This document shows positions 8,234-15,904 of a stretch of 64,000 nt of DNA, one piece after another. Numbering within the stretch: the first letter of the stretch is position 1; each line of letters opens with the position of its first letter. Source of the DNA: Acetobacterium wieringae. GTDB taxonomy: Bacteria; Bacillota; Clostridia; Eubacteriales; Eubacteriaceae. The stretch spans positions 62,001-126,000 of the forward strand of contig NZ_LKEU01000027.1 of NCBI RefSeq assembly GCF_001766835.1. The letters run 5' to 3'. The position numbers were made by a program, and so were the translations under genes. The notes beneath the pieces were generated by a model that saw only the letters and a list, made by a program, of their open reading frames with translations, was not told where the DNA came from and ran no database searches.

Positions 8234-9388
8234 ATGATGCTGTATCGAAAATTCGGAAAAACAAATGAAGAGGTTTCAGTTTTAGGATTTGGTTGCATGC
8301 GGTTACCGGTTATCGATGGGGTTCAAAATAAGATTGATGATGAGAAGGCCATCACCATGCTTCATTATGCCATTGATCATGGCGTGAATTACATTGATAC
8401 CGCCTATCCGTATCATGGCACCGGCTTTGACCAAGGCGGTGCGAGTGAACCCTTTGTGGCCCGGGCCTTAAAGGGCGGCTATCGGGAGCGGGTTAAAATT
8501 GCCACAAAGCTGCCGTCATGGCTGATTCAGTCCCGGGCGGATATGGAGCGATTATTGGCTGAACAGCTGAAACGGCTGGAAACGGATACCATTGACTTCT
8601 ACCTGCTGCATGGTCTTAATCGCGGTTTCTGGCAAAATCTGAAAGGTCTGGGCGTTCTTGAATTTCTGGATCAGGCCATCAAAGACGGCAAAATCAAATA
8701 TGCCGGTTTTTCCTTTCATGATGACTTTGATTTATTTATCGAAATTGTCGACAGCTATGATTGGTCGTTCTGTCAGATTCAATATAACTATCTGGATGAA
8801 AATTATCAGGCTGGTAAAAAGGGGCTGAAATATGCGGCCGCTAAAGGTTTGGGGATCACCATTATGGAACCGCTCAGAGGAGGGGCCCTGGTTGATAAAT
8901 TACCCCAGGACGTTTTAACCGCCTGGGAGAATGCGCCAATCAAAAGAACTCCGGCCCAGTGGGCGCTGCGGTGGGTGATGGATCATCCTGAGGTTTCGGT
9001 GGTGCTCAGTGGCATGACGACGATGGAGCAGGTGGTTGATAATGTCAATACGGCCAATGCCGGGGCAGCCCATTCACTAACCAATGAAGAACTGGCGTTA
9101 GTGGATTTTGCCAGGAAAACAATCACCGAAAAGATGAAAGTCAACTGTACAAATTGCCGGTATTGTATGCCTTGTCCATCCGGGGTCGATATTCCCGGAC
9201 ATTTTGCACTTTATAATAATGCCTATCTATTTGATTCCCTCCCCAAAGCCAAAGGTCTATACCAGACGATGTTTCCCCAAGATGCCAAAGCCTCCAATTG
9301 TGTGGAATGTGGCAAATGTGAAGAACACTGTCCCCAGAACATTGCCATCATTGAGGAACTGAAAAATGTCAGAGCCGCCTTAGAATAA
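8234..9388 (+). CDS. Aldo/keto reductase with C-terminal [4Fe-4S] domain
   Basis: A 384-aa AKR fused to a ferredoxin-like tail. The TIM-barrel part (about 1-285) shows GFGCMRLPV, the catalytic Asp/Tyr region YIDTAYPYHG, the Lys in KIATKLP and DFYLLHGL. The tail (about 300-384) has two cysteine clusters, CTNCRYCMPCPSGV and CVECGKCEEHCPQNI, so electrons may come from or go to ferredoxin or flavodoxin. Substrates are unknown. GGGAG at 8224-8228 serves ATG 8234, and ATG 8237 is also possible. The gene is monocistronic with a terminator at 9400 and is a paralogue of the gene at 13677 and the remnant at 12012. Confidence 0.92.
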   Translation: MMLYRKFGKTNEEVSVLGFGCMRLPVIDGVQNKIDDEKAITMLHYAIDHGVNYIDTAYPYHGTGFDQGGASEPFVARALKGGYRERVKIATKLPSWLIQSRADMERLLAEQLKRLETDTIDFYLLHGLNRGFWQNLKGLGVLEFLDQAIKDGKIKYAGFSFHDDFDLFIEIVDSYDWSFCQIQYNYLDENYQAGKKGLKYAAAKGLGITIMEPLRGGALVDKLPQDVLTAWENAPIKRTPAQWALRWVMDHPEVSVVLSGMTTMEQVVDNVNTANAGAAHSLTNEELALVDFARKTITEKMKVNCTNCRYCMPCPSGVDIPGHFALYNNAYLFDSLPKAKGLYQTMFPQDAKASNCVECGKCEEHCPQNIAIIEELKNVRAALE

Positions 9389-9399
9389 AGTTGAAGCTA

Positions 9400-9432
9400 A
9401 AAATCTCCGCCTTAATTGGACGGAGATTTTTT
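9400..9432 (+). terminator. Terminator after aldo/keto reductase
   Basis: AAAATCTCCG at 9400-9409 pairs with CGGAGATTTT at 9421-9430, followed by a T-run. The same CTCCG/CGGAG stem theme recurs in the terminator after the next gene. Confidence 0.8.
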
Positions 9433-9453
9433 TTAAGAAATAAAGTATTTTGC

Positions 9454-9484
9454 TTGACTTGGAGTGGACTCCAAGTGATATGGT
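9454..9484 (+). promoter_or_regulatory. MerR-type promoter with perfect dyad, ahead of merR gene
   Basis: A TTGACT -35 at 9454-9459 and TATGGT -10 at 9479-9484 are separated by 19 bases, the over-long spacer characteristic of MerR-activated promoters. The spacer region carries a perfect dyad of 9-base arms (9457-9465 and 9468-9476, ACTTGGAGT with ACTCCAAGT). It precedes the MerR gene, indicating autoregulation. Confidence 0.75.
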
Positions 9485-9547
9485 TAAGATAAGATAAAAA
9501 CATTAAAATGATATATAAGAGAATTTGAAAATTCGAGGTGATATGTG

Positions 9548-9937
9548 ATGACCATTACTGAAGTCAGCAAAAAATATGATTTATCCCCGGATACGCTGCG
9601 GTACTATGAGCGGATTGGCCTGATCCCGCCGGTGAAACGGACCAAGAGCGGCGTTCGCGATTATGATGAGGTATCCTGTGCCTGGATTGAACTGGCAAAA
9701 TGCATGCGCTCCGCGGGGATTCCCATTGAAGCCCTGATTGAATACTGTGCCCTGACCCAGCAGGGTGATGAAACCATTTCCGCCCGGAAAGAACTGTTGA
9801 CAGATGAACGAAAAAAACTTCAGGAAAAAATGGATGATATGCAAAAGACACTGGAACGGCTGAATTACAAAATTGATATCTATGAAAAAGCCGAAGTGAC
9901 CGGGGTGCTGTCCTGGGATAAAGAAAAGGATGTTTAA
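9548..9937 (+). CDS. MerR-family transcriptional regulator
   Basis: A 129-aa MerR-type regulator of the AdhR/NmlR-like group, which commonly answers to aldehydes or other electrophiles and controls oxidoreductases. The winged helix is at the N-terminus (ITEVSKKYDLSPDTLRYYERIGLI) with RTKSGVRDY in the wing. A long coiled-coil dimerisation helix (about 80-118) follows, and a single Cys sits near residue 39. GTG 9545 is in frame, but AGGTG at 9536-9540 spaces better to ATG 9548. Matching operators precede this gene and larB, and a diverged copy precedes the aldo/keto reductase at 8234, so all three are the presumed regulon. Confidence 0.9.
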   Translation: MTITEVSKKYDLSPDTLRYYERIGLIPPVKRTKSGVRDYDEVSCAWIELAKCMRSAGIPIEALIEYCALTQQGDETISARKELLTDERKKLQEKMDDMQKTLERLNYKIDIYEKAEVTGVLSWDKEKDV

Positions 9938-9958
9938 CTGAATTAAATAAGCGGAAAG

Positions 9959-9993
9959 AAATCTCTGTTTCTTAAAAGAACGGAGATTTTTTT
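9959..9993 (+). terminator. Terminator after merR gene
   Basis: AAATCTCTG at 9959-9967 pairs with CGGAGATTT at 9981-9989 (one G-T pair), with extra pairs inside the loop and a T-run after it. Confidence 0.8.
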
Positions 9994-10012
9994 AAGGAAT
10001 AGATAAAGGCAC

Positions 10013-10043
10013 TTGACTTGAAGTGGACTCCAGGTGATAGGGT
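10013..10043 (+). promoter_or_regulatory. MerR-type promoter ahead of larB
   Basis: TTGACT at 10013-10018 and TAGGGT at 10038-10043 are separated by 19 bases, with the dyad ACTTGAAGT-GG-ACTCCAGGT at 10016-10035. It is nearly identical to the element at 9454, differing by a few substitutions. It predicts that the MerR protein activates larB-larC. Confidence 0.7.
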
Positions 10044-10126
10044 TAATGGTATCAAGGTGATGAAAGCGAATTAAAAAAGAATATATATTAAAGAAAAAAT
10101 AAAAAGAAGTGATAAGACGAGGAAAA

Positions 10127-10873
10127 ATGAAAACACAGGAAATATTAAAAAAAGTACAAAACGGGGATCTAACAATTGAGGAAGCTGAGCTTTTTTTTCG
10201 TCGGCAACCCTTTGAAGAAATGGGTTATGCCAAACTGGATACCCACAGAAAGGTGCGATCCGGCTTTGCTGAGGTGATTTTTTGCAGCGGTAAAGCAAAT
10301 TCCCATTTACTGTCTATCTTTAAAAAACTCTACGAAGAAGACGGTGAGGTGATGGGAACCCGGGCTAATCCGCAACAGTACGAAATGATCAAAGCGACCT
10401 TTCCGGAAGTTGTTTACGACGAGATCTCCCGAATTATCAAAATCGAAAAACCGGGTAAGCAACGGGTCGGAAAAATTGCCGTTTGTTCGGCGGGTACCGC
10501 TGATATTCCGGTGGCCGAAGAGGCTGCCCAGACTGCTGAGTATTTTGGCTCACATGTGGAACGGCTTTATGATGTAGGGGTTGCCGGGATTCACCGGATT
10601 CTTTCGCAGCTTGAGGTGATCCAGAGCGCCAACTGCGTGATTGCAGTGGCTGGGATGGAGGGCGCCCTGGCCAGTGTCATCGGCGGACTGGTGGATAAGC
10701 CGGTTATCGGGGTGCCCACCTCTGTTGGCTATGGCGCCAGCCTAGGTGGTATTTCGGCGCTGTTGACGATGATCAACTCCTGTGCCAACGGGATCTCGGT
10801 GGTGAACATCGACAATGGCTATGGTGCTGGCTATACGGCCACCCAGATTAACCGCTTAGGGGTACGATCATGA
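10127..10873 (+). CDS. larB: Nickel-pincer cofactor biosynthesis protein LarB
   Basis: A 248-aa LarB homologue, related to AIR carboxylase (PurE). In the known pathway LarB carboxylates the pyridinium ring of nicotinic acid adenine dinucleotide and hydrolyses it, giving the precursor that LarE sulfurates and LarC loads with nickel. Visible features are the N-terminal helical EILKKVQNGDLTIEEAE, then VRSGFAEVIFCSGK and the PurE-like core IAVCSAGTADIPVAEEAA, AVAGMEGALASVIGGL and PVIGVPTSVGYGA. The frame opens at GTG 10109, but ATG 10127 matches the family N-terminus and has GAGG just upstream. It overlaps larC by 4 bases. larA and larE are not in the window. Confidence 0.93.
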   Translation: MKTQEILKKVQNGDLTIEEAELFFRRQPFEEMGYAKLDTHRKVRSGFAEVIFCSGKANSHLLSIFKKLYEEDGEVMGTRANPQQYEMIKATFPEVVYDEISRIIKIEKPGKQRVGKIAVCSAGTADIPVAEEAAQTAEYFGSHVERLYDVGVAGIHRILSQLEVIQSANCVIAVAGMEGALASVIGGLVDKPVIGVPTSVGYGASLGGISALLTMINSCANGISVVNIDNGYGAGYTATQINRLGVRS

Positions 10874-12054
10874 GCCAAACCTTATACCTGGAATGTTATT
10901 CCGGCATCAGCGGCGATATGACAGTGGCAGCGCTGCTTGATCTGGGGGCCGATCAGCAGCTATTGAAAAAGGCTTTAAAAAGCTTGCCCATCACCGGGTT
11001 TGAGACCGTCATCAGCCGGGTGAAAAAGGCGGGGCTGGATGTCTGTGATTTTCAGGTCATTCTGGATCAGGACAACCATGATCACGATATGGCCTATCTG
11101 CATGGTGATGATCACCACCATCAGGGCGAAAAGCACACCCATCATCACCTAACAGAACCAGGACATTATCATCCGCATCAGGAAAAAAAGAACCATTCCC
11201 ATGATCATCGGGGTTTACCGGAAATTGTTGAGATTATCAACCAGGCTCAAATCACCGATCATGCCAAAGCACTGGCCATCCGGATCTTCTCGATTATTGC
11301 CGATGCCGAAGCCAAAGCCCATGGGGTGGACCGGGAGCGGGTTCATTTTCACGAGGTGGGTGCGGTGGATTCGATTGTGGATATTGTGGCAGTGGCCGTT
11401 TGTTTGGACAATCTGGACATCCGGGCGGTGATTGTGCCGGAAGTTTATGAAGGCCGGGGATTTGTCCGCTGTCAGCATGGAACCATCCCGATTCCGGTGC
11501 TGGCCGTAACCCATATCGCCGCCAGTCACCAGTTGAATTTACATATTACCAGCACGGAAGGGGAGCTAATTACCCCAACCGGGGCAGCCATTGTGGCCGC
11601 CATCAAAACCTGTGACCAGTTGCCCAGGCAGTTTGCGATTGAAAAAACCGGCATCGGAGCTGGCAAACGGACCTATGATCGACCCAGCCTGCTGCGGGCG
11701 ATGCTGATCACTGACAAATCAAAGAAAAACGGCGATATCTATAAACTGGAAACCAATATCGATGACTGCGGCGGTGAGATCCTGGGCTTTGTGATGGAGC
11801 GATTATTTGAAGCTGGGGCCAGAGATGTCCATTATATCCCGGTTTATATGAAGAAGAACCGACCCGCCTATCTCCTCAATGTGATCTGTAGCGAAGCAGA
11901 TATCGAAACCTTGGAACAGATTATTTTTGAGGAAACCACCACCATCGGGATCCGGCGGATTCAGATGGAAAGCATCGGCTTAAAGCGGACCATTAAACGC
12001 ATGCTGCCGGGGTGTTATTCAGTCAGGAAGAATCGCTCTTTGGACAGGCGCTGA
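10870..12054 (+). CDS. larC: LarC, C-terminus apparently lost and fused to foreign sequence
   Basis: A LarC homologue, the CTP-dependent nickel insertase of the nickel-pincer cofactor. It begins with YLECYSGISGDM and carries a His/Asp-rich metal-binding insert (about residues 62-112, many HxH and HHH runs). The conserved VHFHEVGAVDSIVDIV and GAGKRTYDRPSLLRAM follow, then the LarC2 part with LETNIDDCGGEILGFVMERL and EETTTIGIRR. After about residue 377 similarity stops, and the last 16 or so residues are translated from DNA that in another frame is the tail of an aldo/keto reductase. Roughly 40-60 residues of LarC2 are missing compared with my recollection of family length. Activity is therefore doubtful. 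Confidence 0.85.
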   Translation: MSQTLYLECYSGISGDMTVAALLDLGADQQLLKKALKSLPITGFETVISRVKKAGLDVCDFQVILDQDNHDHDMAYLHGDDHHHQGEKHTHHHLTEPGHYHPHQEKKNHSHDHRGLPEIVEIINQAQITDHAKALAIRIFSIIADAEAKAHGVDRERVHFHEVGAVDSIVDIVAVAVCLDNLDIRAVIVPEVYEGRGFVRCQHGTIPIPVLAVTHIAASHQLNLHITSTEGELITPTGAAIVAAIKTCDQLPRQFAIEKTGIGAGKRTYDRPSLLRAMLITDKSKKNGDIYKLETNIDDCGGEILGFVMERLFEAGARDVHYIPVYMKKNRPAYLLNVICSEADIETLEQIIFEETTTIGIRRIQMESIGLKRTIKRMLPGCYSVRKNRSLDRR

Positions 12055-12469
12055 CACCGGTGAAATGCCTCCATTATGCGTTAACCCGTCCGGCGGTAGC
12101 CGCGGTGATGGTGGGGGTATCCAGTCAGGAACAGATCCAGGCGACGGTGGCTTATGCAACCGCAAGTGATGCAGAGAAAGACTATAGTGAGATATTGGCA
12201 AATGCCCCAGATGCTTCATTCCGGGGACATTGCATGTATTGCGGCCATTGTGCCCCCTACTCAAAAAAATTGACATCGCCGCTGTGAATAAATATCTGGA
12301 TCTGGCCTTGATTCAGGAAGCGGTGCCGGAGACCCTTAAAGATCATTATGCGCTGCTTAACCACCACGCCAGCGAATGCATCGCATGTGGTCAATGCATC
12401 GTAAACTGTCCCTTTGGCGTGCCGATAATTGAGAAAATGAAACAGGCTGTAACTGTTTTTGGAAAATAA
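12003..12469 (+). pseudogene. 3' remnant of an aldo/keto reductase, frameshifted
   Basis: From 12012 one frame reads LFSQEESLFGQALTPVKC and LHYALTRPAVAAVMVG, the classic C-terminal third of Fe-S aldo/keto reductases. It then gives the first cluster as CMYCGHCAPY, where the fourth Cys is replaced by Tyr. Near 12264-12270 (seven A residues) the frame breaks. The continuation in the next frame reads KKIDIAAVNKYLDLALI and the second cluster CIACGQCIVNCPFGV to 12469. One extra A would restore a single frame. The whole barrel is absent, since larC sequence joins directly at about 12000, so this is a deletion remnant. Confidence 0.85.
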
Positions 12470-12514
12470 CAGGGATGATCAAATGATAAAGTATAGGAGG
12501 ATTAAAGAGAATAA

Positions 12515-13093
12515 ATGGATATTGATGAATTTTTAGAACACTTAAATCAGGGAGAAGTAGTTAAAGGTGGCTCGAAAGTCCATTTGATGATGCATGCCAT
12601 CTCCCAGGAAGCTCTGAAACTGACAACCGAGCTCAATGGCAGTTATCATCCGCCGGAAGAAATTCGAGAAATATTTTCCAGACTGACAGGTAAACCAGTG
12701 GATGAAACTTTTGGGTTGTTTCCGCCATTTTCTACCGATTGTGGTAAAAATATTCACGTCGGTAAAAATGTGTTTATCAATTCAGGTTGCCGTTTTCAGG
12801 ATCAGGGCGGCATCTTTATTGGTGACGGAGTTCTGATTGGCCATAATGTGGTGTTGGCTACCCTCAACCATGATAGTAATCCGCAAAAACGCAGTGATAT
12901 GTATCCAGCGCCGATTCGAATTGGAAACAATGTCTGGATCGGTGCCCAGGCAACAGTACTTCCCGGGGTTACCATTGGTGACGGGGCCATTGTCGCCGCA
13001 GGGGCGGTGGTTAACAGAGATGTCCCGGCTAAAGTGATTGTCGGCGGGGTCCCGGCCAAGAGCATCAAAATGATTGAAGTAAATCAGAAATAA
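12515..13093 (+). CDS. Hexapeptide-repeat O-acetyltransferase (LacA/NodL/Maa type)
   Basis: A 192-aa acetyl-CoA-dependent sugar O-acetyltransferase of the left-handed beta-helix class. The N-terminal helical region (about 1-65) resembles the maltose acetyltransferase cap, including [16 protein letters not shown]. Hexapeptide repeats follow from about 75 ([53 protein letters not shown]) and the catalytic His is in TLNHDSNP. It ends with the usual [16 protein letters not shown] lies 14 bases upstream, longer than ideal. It starts 45 bases after the aldo/keto reductase remnant and is probably the original neighbour of that gene. Confidence 0.9.
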   Translation: MDIDEFLEHLNQGEVVKGGSKVHLMMHAISQEALKLTTELNGSYHPPEEIREIFSRLTGKPVDETFGLFPPFSTDCGKNIHVGKNVFINSGCRFQDQGGIFIGDGVLIGHNVVLATLNHDSNPQKRSDMYPAPIRIGNNVWIGAQATVLPGVTIGDGAIVAAGAVVNRDVPAKVIVGGVPAKSIKMIEVNQK

Positions 13094-13168
13094 ATAACGA
13101 AATCATAAAAGAACTGTCCCAAATTTCATGGAAATAATGAAAAATGAAAGCAAAAAAGGAGCGAGATT

Positions 13169-13585
13169 ATGGAAAAAGAAGCACTGGAAAAGGTATCCGA
13201 TTTCGCATTAGGTGAGGAAAATCTGGCGTTTGCCCCCTATTTTATTGGTAAAAGCTATCTAAGTCTCTTAAATGACAAAGAGGTGGGGATTTATAATGTC
13301 ACCTTTGAACCAGGGTGTCGCAACAATTGGCACATCCATCATGGCGCAGGCCAGATCCTGATTTGTATTGGCGGCCGTGGCTGGTATCAGGAAGCGGGAA
13401 AGGATGCCCGGCTTTTAAACAGTGGCGAAGTGGTTTACATTGCACCGGAAATTAAGCATTGGCATGGAGCCGTGAGCGACGAAGCCTTTGCGCATCTTTC
13501 CTTATCGGTTTTAGTTGAAGGGGCTAGCAATGAATGGCTGGAACCGGTGACTGATGAAGCGTATAACAAACTGAAAATCCAGTAA
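13169..13585 (+). CDS. Cupin-domain protein
   Basis: A 138-aa single-domain cupin. The metal-binding cupin motif 1 is GCRNNWHIHHGAGQILICIGG with His residues and Glu replaced by Gln. Motif 2 contains GEVVYIAPEIKHWHGAV. Such small cupins often accompany carboxymuconolactone decarboxylase and aldo/keto reductase genes in quinone or electrophile metabolism, as here. The reaction is unknown. GGAG stands shortly upstream of the ATG. A shrunken copy of the same gene survives at 15700-15822. Confidence 0.88.
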   Translation: MEKEALEKVSDFALGEENLAFAPYFIGKSYLSLLNDKEVGIYNVTFEPGCRNNWHIHHGAGQILICIGGRGWYQEAGKDARLLNSGEVVYIAPEIKHWHGAVSDEAFAHLSLSVLVEGASNEWLEPVTDEAYNKLKIQ

Positions 13586-13676
13586 AAACAGAACCATCAG
13601 TTACGAGGGGTTAATCGATTCATCATCAACAATAAAGCGATAAAAAAAGTTTGCGATTTAGAAATTGGAGGAAAAT

Positions 13677-14816
13677 ATGATTTATCAGGATTTTAAAAAT
13701 GAAAAATTGTCGGCGCTGGGTTTTGGTGGCATGCGCCTGCCCACCATCGGAGAAGGCTTTTTTGCCCCGGTTAATCAGGAAGAAGCGGCTCAGATGGTCG
13801 ATGTTGCGATTAAAAATGGGGTAAACTACTTTGATACCGCCTATGGCTATCACGGTGGAGACTCGGAACGGGCGATGGGAGAAATACTTAAAAATTATCC
13901 CCGGGACAGTTTTTACCTGGCCAGCAAATTCCCCGGCTATGAGGTTCGGGAAAGCTGGGATGCAAAAGCGCAGTTTGAGGAACAGTTGGAGAAATGTGGT
14001 GTTGATTATTTTGATTTTTATCTGATCCACAATGTCTACGAACGAAACATCGAGGTGTATTTTGATGAGCGCTGGGGCATTGTTGAGTACCTGATTGAGC
14101 AGAAGAAAAACGGCAGGATCAAGCATCTGGGTTTTTCGACCCATGGTCTGAAACCTACCATTGAGCGTTTTCTGGAACGCTATGGTGAACACATGGAATT
14201 CTGCCAGATTCAGCTCAATTATCTGGACTGGAAATTGCAGAAGGCCAATGAAATTTATGAAATGCTGGTCGCCAAAAACATCCCGATCTGGGTGATGGAA
14301 CCGGTGCGGGGTGGAGCTCTGGCCAGTTTTTCAGAAGAAAACACCAATAAGCTCCGTGAACTGCGACCAAATGAAAGCACAGCCGCCTGGGCTTTCCGTT
14401 TTTTACAGGGCCTCTCCGGCATCAAGATGATTTTATCCGGAATGTCAAACCGGGAACAGCTACAAGACAATTTAAAAACCTTTGAGGACTCAAAACCGCT
14501 GAACGAAAAAGAATTGGCCGTAGTCGAAGAAATAAGAGATGGTATGCTGACGATGCTGCCCTGCACGGGCTGTAAATACTGCTGTGCGGAATGTCCCCAG
14601 GAGTTGGATATCCCCACCCTGTTGCATCATTACAATGACCACAAGTTCCAGCCGGGCTTTATTGCGCCTATGGCCATTGCCGGAATGGCTGAGGACAAAC
14701 GTCCGAGTGCCTGCATTGAATGCGGCCAGTGTAAACAGGTCTGTCCCCAGAATATCGACATTCCCGCAGCCCTGAAAGATTTCCAGAAGATGCTTGACGA
14801 AGATCCGGCCTGGTGA
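13677..14816 (+). CDS. Aldo/keto reductase with C-terminal [4Fe-4S] domain (second)
   Basis: A 379-aa paralogue of the gene at 8234. The barrel has LGFGGMRLPT, YFDTAYGYHGGDSE (Asp/Tyr), LASKFPGYE (Lys) and DFYLIHNV. The tail carries CTGCKYCCAECPQELDIP and CIECGQCKQVCPQNIDIP, each able to bind a [4Fe-4S] cluster. An in-frame TTG at 13665 exists, but GGAGG at 13667-13671 places the start at ATG 13677. It lies in a same-strand series cupin, AKR, flavodoxin, CMD protein. This suggests flavodoxin- or ferredoxin-linked reduction of a carbonyl or quinone compound. Confidence 0.92.
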   Translation: MIYQDFKNEKLSALGFGGMRLPTIGEGFFAPVNQEEAAQMVDVAIKNGVNYFDTAYGYHGGDSERAMGEILKNYPRDSFYLASKFPGYEVRESWDAKAQFEEQLEKCGVDYFDFYLIHNVYERNIEVYFDERWGIVEYLIEQKKNGRIKHLGFSTHGLKPTIERFLERYGEHMEFCQIQLNYLDWKLQKANEIYEMLVAKNIPIWVMEPVRGGALASFSEENTNKLRELRPNESTAAWAFRFLQGLSGIKMILSGMSNREQLQDNLKTFEDSKPLNEKELAVVEEIRDGMLTMLPCTGCKYCCAECPQELDIPTLLHHYNDHKFQPGFIAPMAIAGMAEDKRPSACIECGQCKQVCPQNIDIPAALKDFQKMLDEDPAW

Positions 14817-14863
14817 TGCGGTTACAAAATAGTTAAAAAAATATTGTTAGGAGGAATTTTGGC

Positions 14864-15349
14864 ATGAGCAAAAAATTAGTCGCCTATTTTTCAGCCAGCG
14901 GCGCAACGGAACAGGTTGCCAAGACATTGGCAGAGGCTGTCAAGGCAGATCTATATCAAATTAAACCGGCTGTTTCTTATACATCAGCTGATTTAAACTG
15001 GAATGACAAAAAGAGTCGCAGTAGCCGGGAGATGAACGATCTGGCCTCACGACCGGAGCTGGCGGATAAAAATGCGGATGTGGAAAGTTATGACGTTATT
15101 TTCATCGGGTTTCCCATCTGGTGGTATGTGGCCCCGCATTTGATCAACACGTTTCTGGAGAGTTACGACTTCTCCGGCAAAACCGTTGTGCTGTTTGCCA
15201 CCTCCGGGGGCAGCGGCTTTGGCAAGACTATTGAAAACTTGAAAGGCAGTATGTCAGCAACAACGATTATCAAAGAGGGCGGGCTGCTTAACACAAGAAT
15301 GTCAAAGGATGAGATGGTCGAATGGGTTAATCAACTGGGGGTGGAGTGA
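14864..15349 (+). CDS. Flavodoxin (Flavodoxin_4-like)
   Basis: A 161-aa FMN-binding flavodoxin-like protein. The phosphate-binding loop is FSASGATEQVAKTLAE (about 9-24). The middle has YDVIFIGFPIWWYVAPH, typical of the flavodoxin_4 group with an aromatic flavin-stacking region, and FATSGGSGFGKTIE follows. It probably acts as electron carrier or small quinone reductase with the neighbouring aldo/keto reductase. AGGAGG lies about 10 bases upstream. The stop codon overlaps the ATG of the next gene (TGATG), so the pair is coupled. Confidence 0.9.
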   Translation: MSKKLVAYFSASGATEQVAKTLAEAVKADLYQIKPAVSYTSADLNWNDKKSRSSREMNDLASRPELADKNADVESYDVIFIGFPIWWYVAPHLINTFLESYDFSGKTVVLFATSGGSGFGKTIENLKGSMSATTIIKEGGLLNTRMSKDEMVEWVNQLGVE

Positions 15350-15668
15350 TGAAAAAAAAACAGCAGGCCGGGATGCCCTCGGCGAATTCGCTCCTAAATT
15401 TGCAGAACTGAATGATGATGTCCTCTTTGGCGAGGTCTGGTCCCGGGAGGATCAATTATCGGCACGGGATCGCAGCATGATTACCGTAACCGCTTTGATG
15501 ACCAAGGGGATTTTTGATAATTCTCTTAAGTATCATATACTCAATGCCCAAAATCACGGTGTCAGTGCCGAGGAAATGGCGGAAATGATTACCCACCTGG
15601 CCTTTTATGTCGGCTGGCCCAATGCCTGGGCCACCTTTGCTCTGGCCAAAGAAGTTTATGAAGCTTAG
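15349..15668 (+). CDS. Carboxymuconolactone decarboxylase-family protein; start disturbed by A9 run
   Basis: A small CMD/AhpD-fold protein of about 106 aa. The core reads DQLSARDRSMITVTALM and HGVSAEEMAEMITHLAFYVGW, matching the CMD family, although the thiol Cys pair of AhpD is absent. The expected start is ATG 15349, overlapping the flavodoxin stop. The nine A residues at 15352-15360 put it out of frame with the rest. With ten A the protein would begin MKKKTAGRDALGEF, the normal family N-terminus. In the sequence as given, the frame is open only from ATG 15309 inside the flavodoxin gene. Homopolymer error, slippage or mutation are all possible. Confidence 0.82.
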
Positions 15669-15699
15669 TCATTTAAACACTCAGCGAGAGGAAAATTAA

Positions 15700-15822
15700 A
15701 TGGAAAAATACGAACTGGAACACGTATCGGCATTTGCCCATCTGTCGCTATCCGTCCCCCAGGAAGGTGCCAGCAATGAGTGGCTGGAGCCGGTAACCGA
15801 TGTGGTCTATGATCAATTGTAA
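15700..15822 (+). pseudogene. Internally deleted cupin remnant (40 codons)
   Basis: The 40-codon frame starts MEKYELEHVSAFA and continues directly with HLSLSVPQEGASNEWLEPVTD. These match the first 13 or so and the last 30 residues of the cupin encoded at 13169. About 90 codons in between, including all metal ligands, are gone. The two breakpoints in the intact copy both read Phe-Ala (TTYGCR), so deletion at short repeats is likely. A start and RBS-like GAGAGGA remain. I expect no cupin function. Confidence 0.85.
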
Positions 15823-15864
15823 ATCATGAACGTAATCAACCACGGATTACATTTTTATGGGTTG

Positions 15865-15873
15865 TGATATAAT
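15865..15873 (+). promoter_or_regulatory. Extended -10 ahead of second SDR gene
   Basis: TGATATAAT at 15865-15873 is an extended -10 (TGn plus TATAAT) lying 31 bases before the SDR start. No convincing -35 is seen. Confidence 0.5.
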
Positions 15874-15904
15874 AAAAAAATATAGGAATCGAAAGGGGTT
15901 TGCG

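Noticed and set aside
13626..14192. Minus-strand frame of 188 codons antisense to the aldo/keto reductase
   Set aside because: The composition is unlike a folded protein and the plus-strand gene is well supported.
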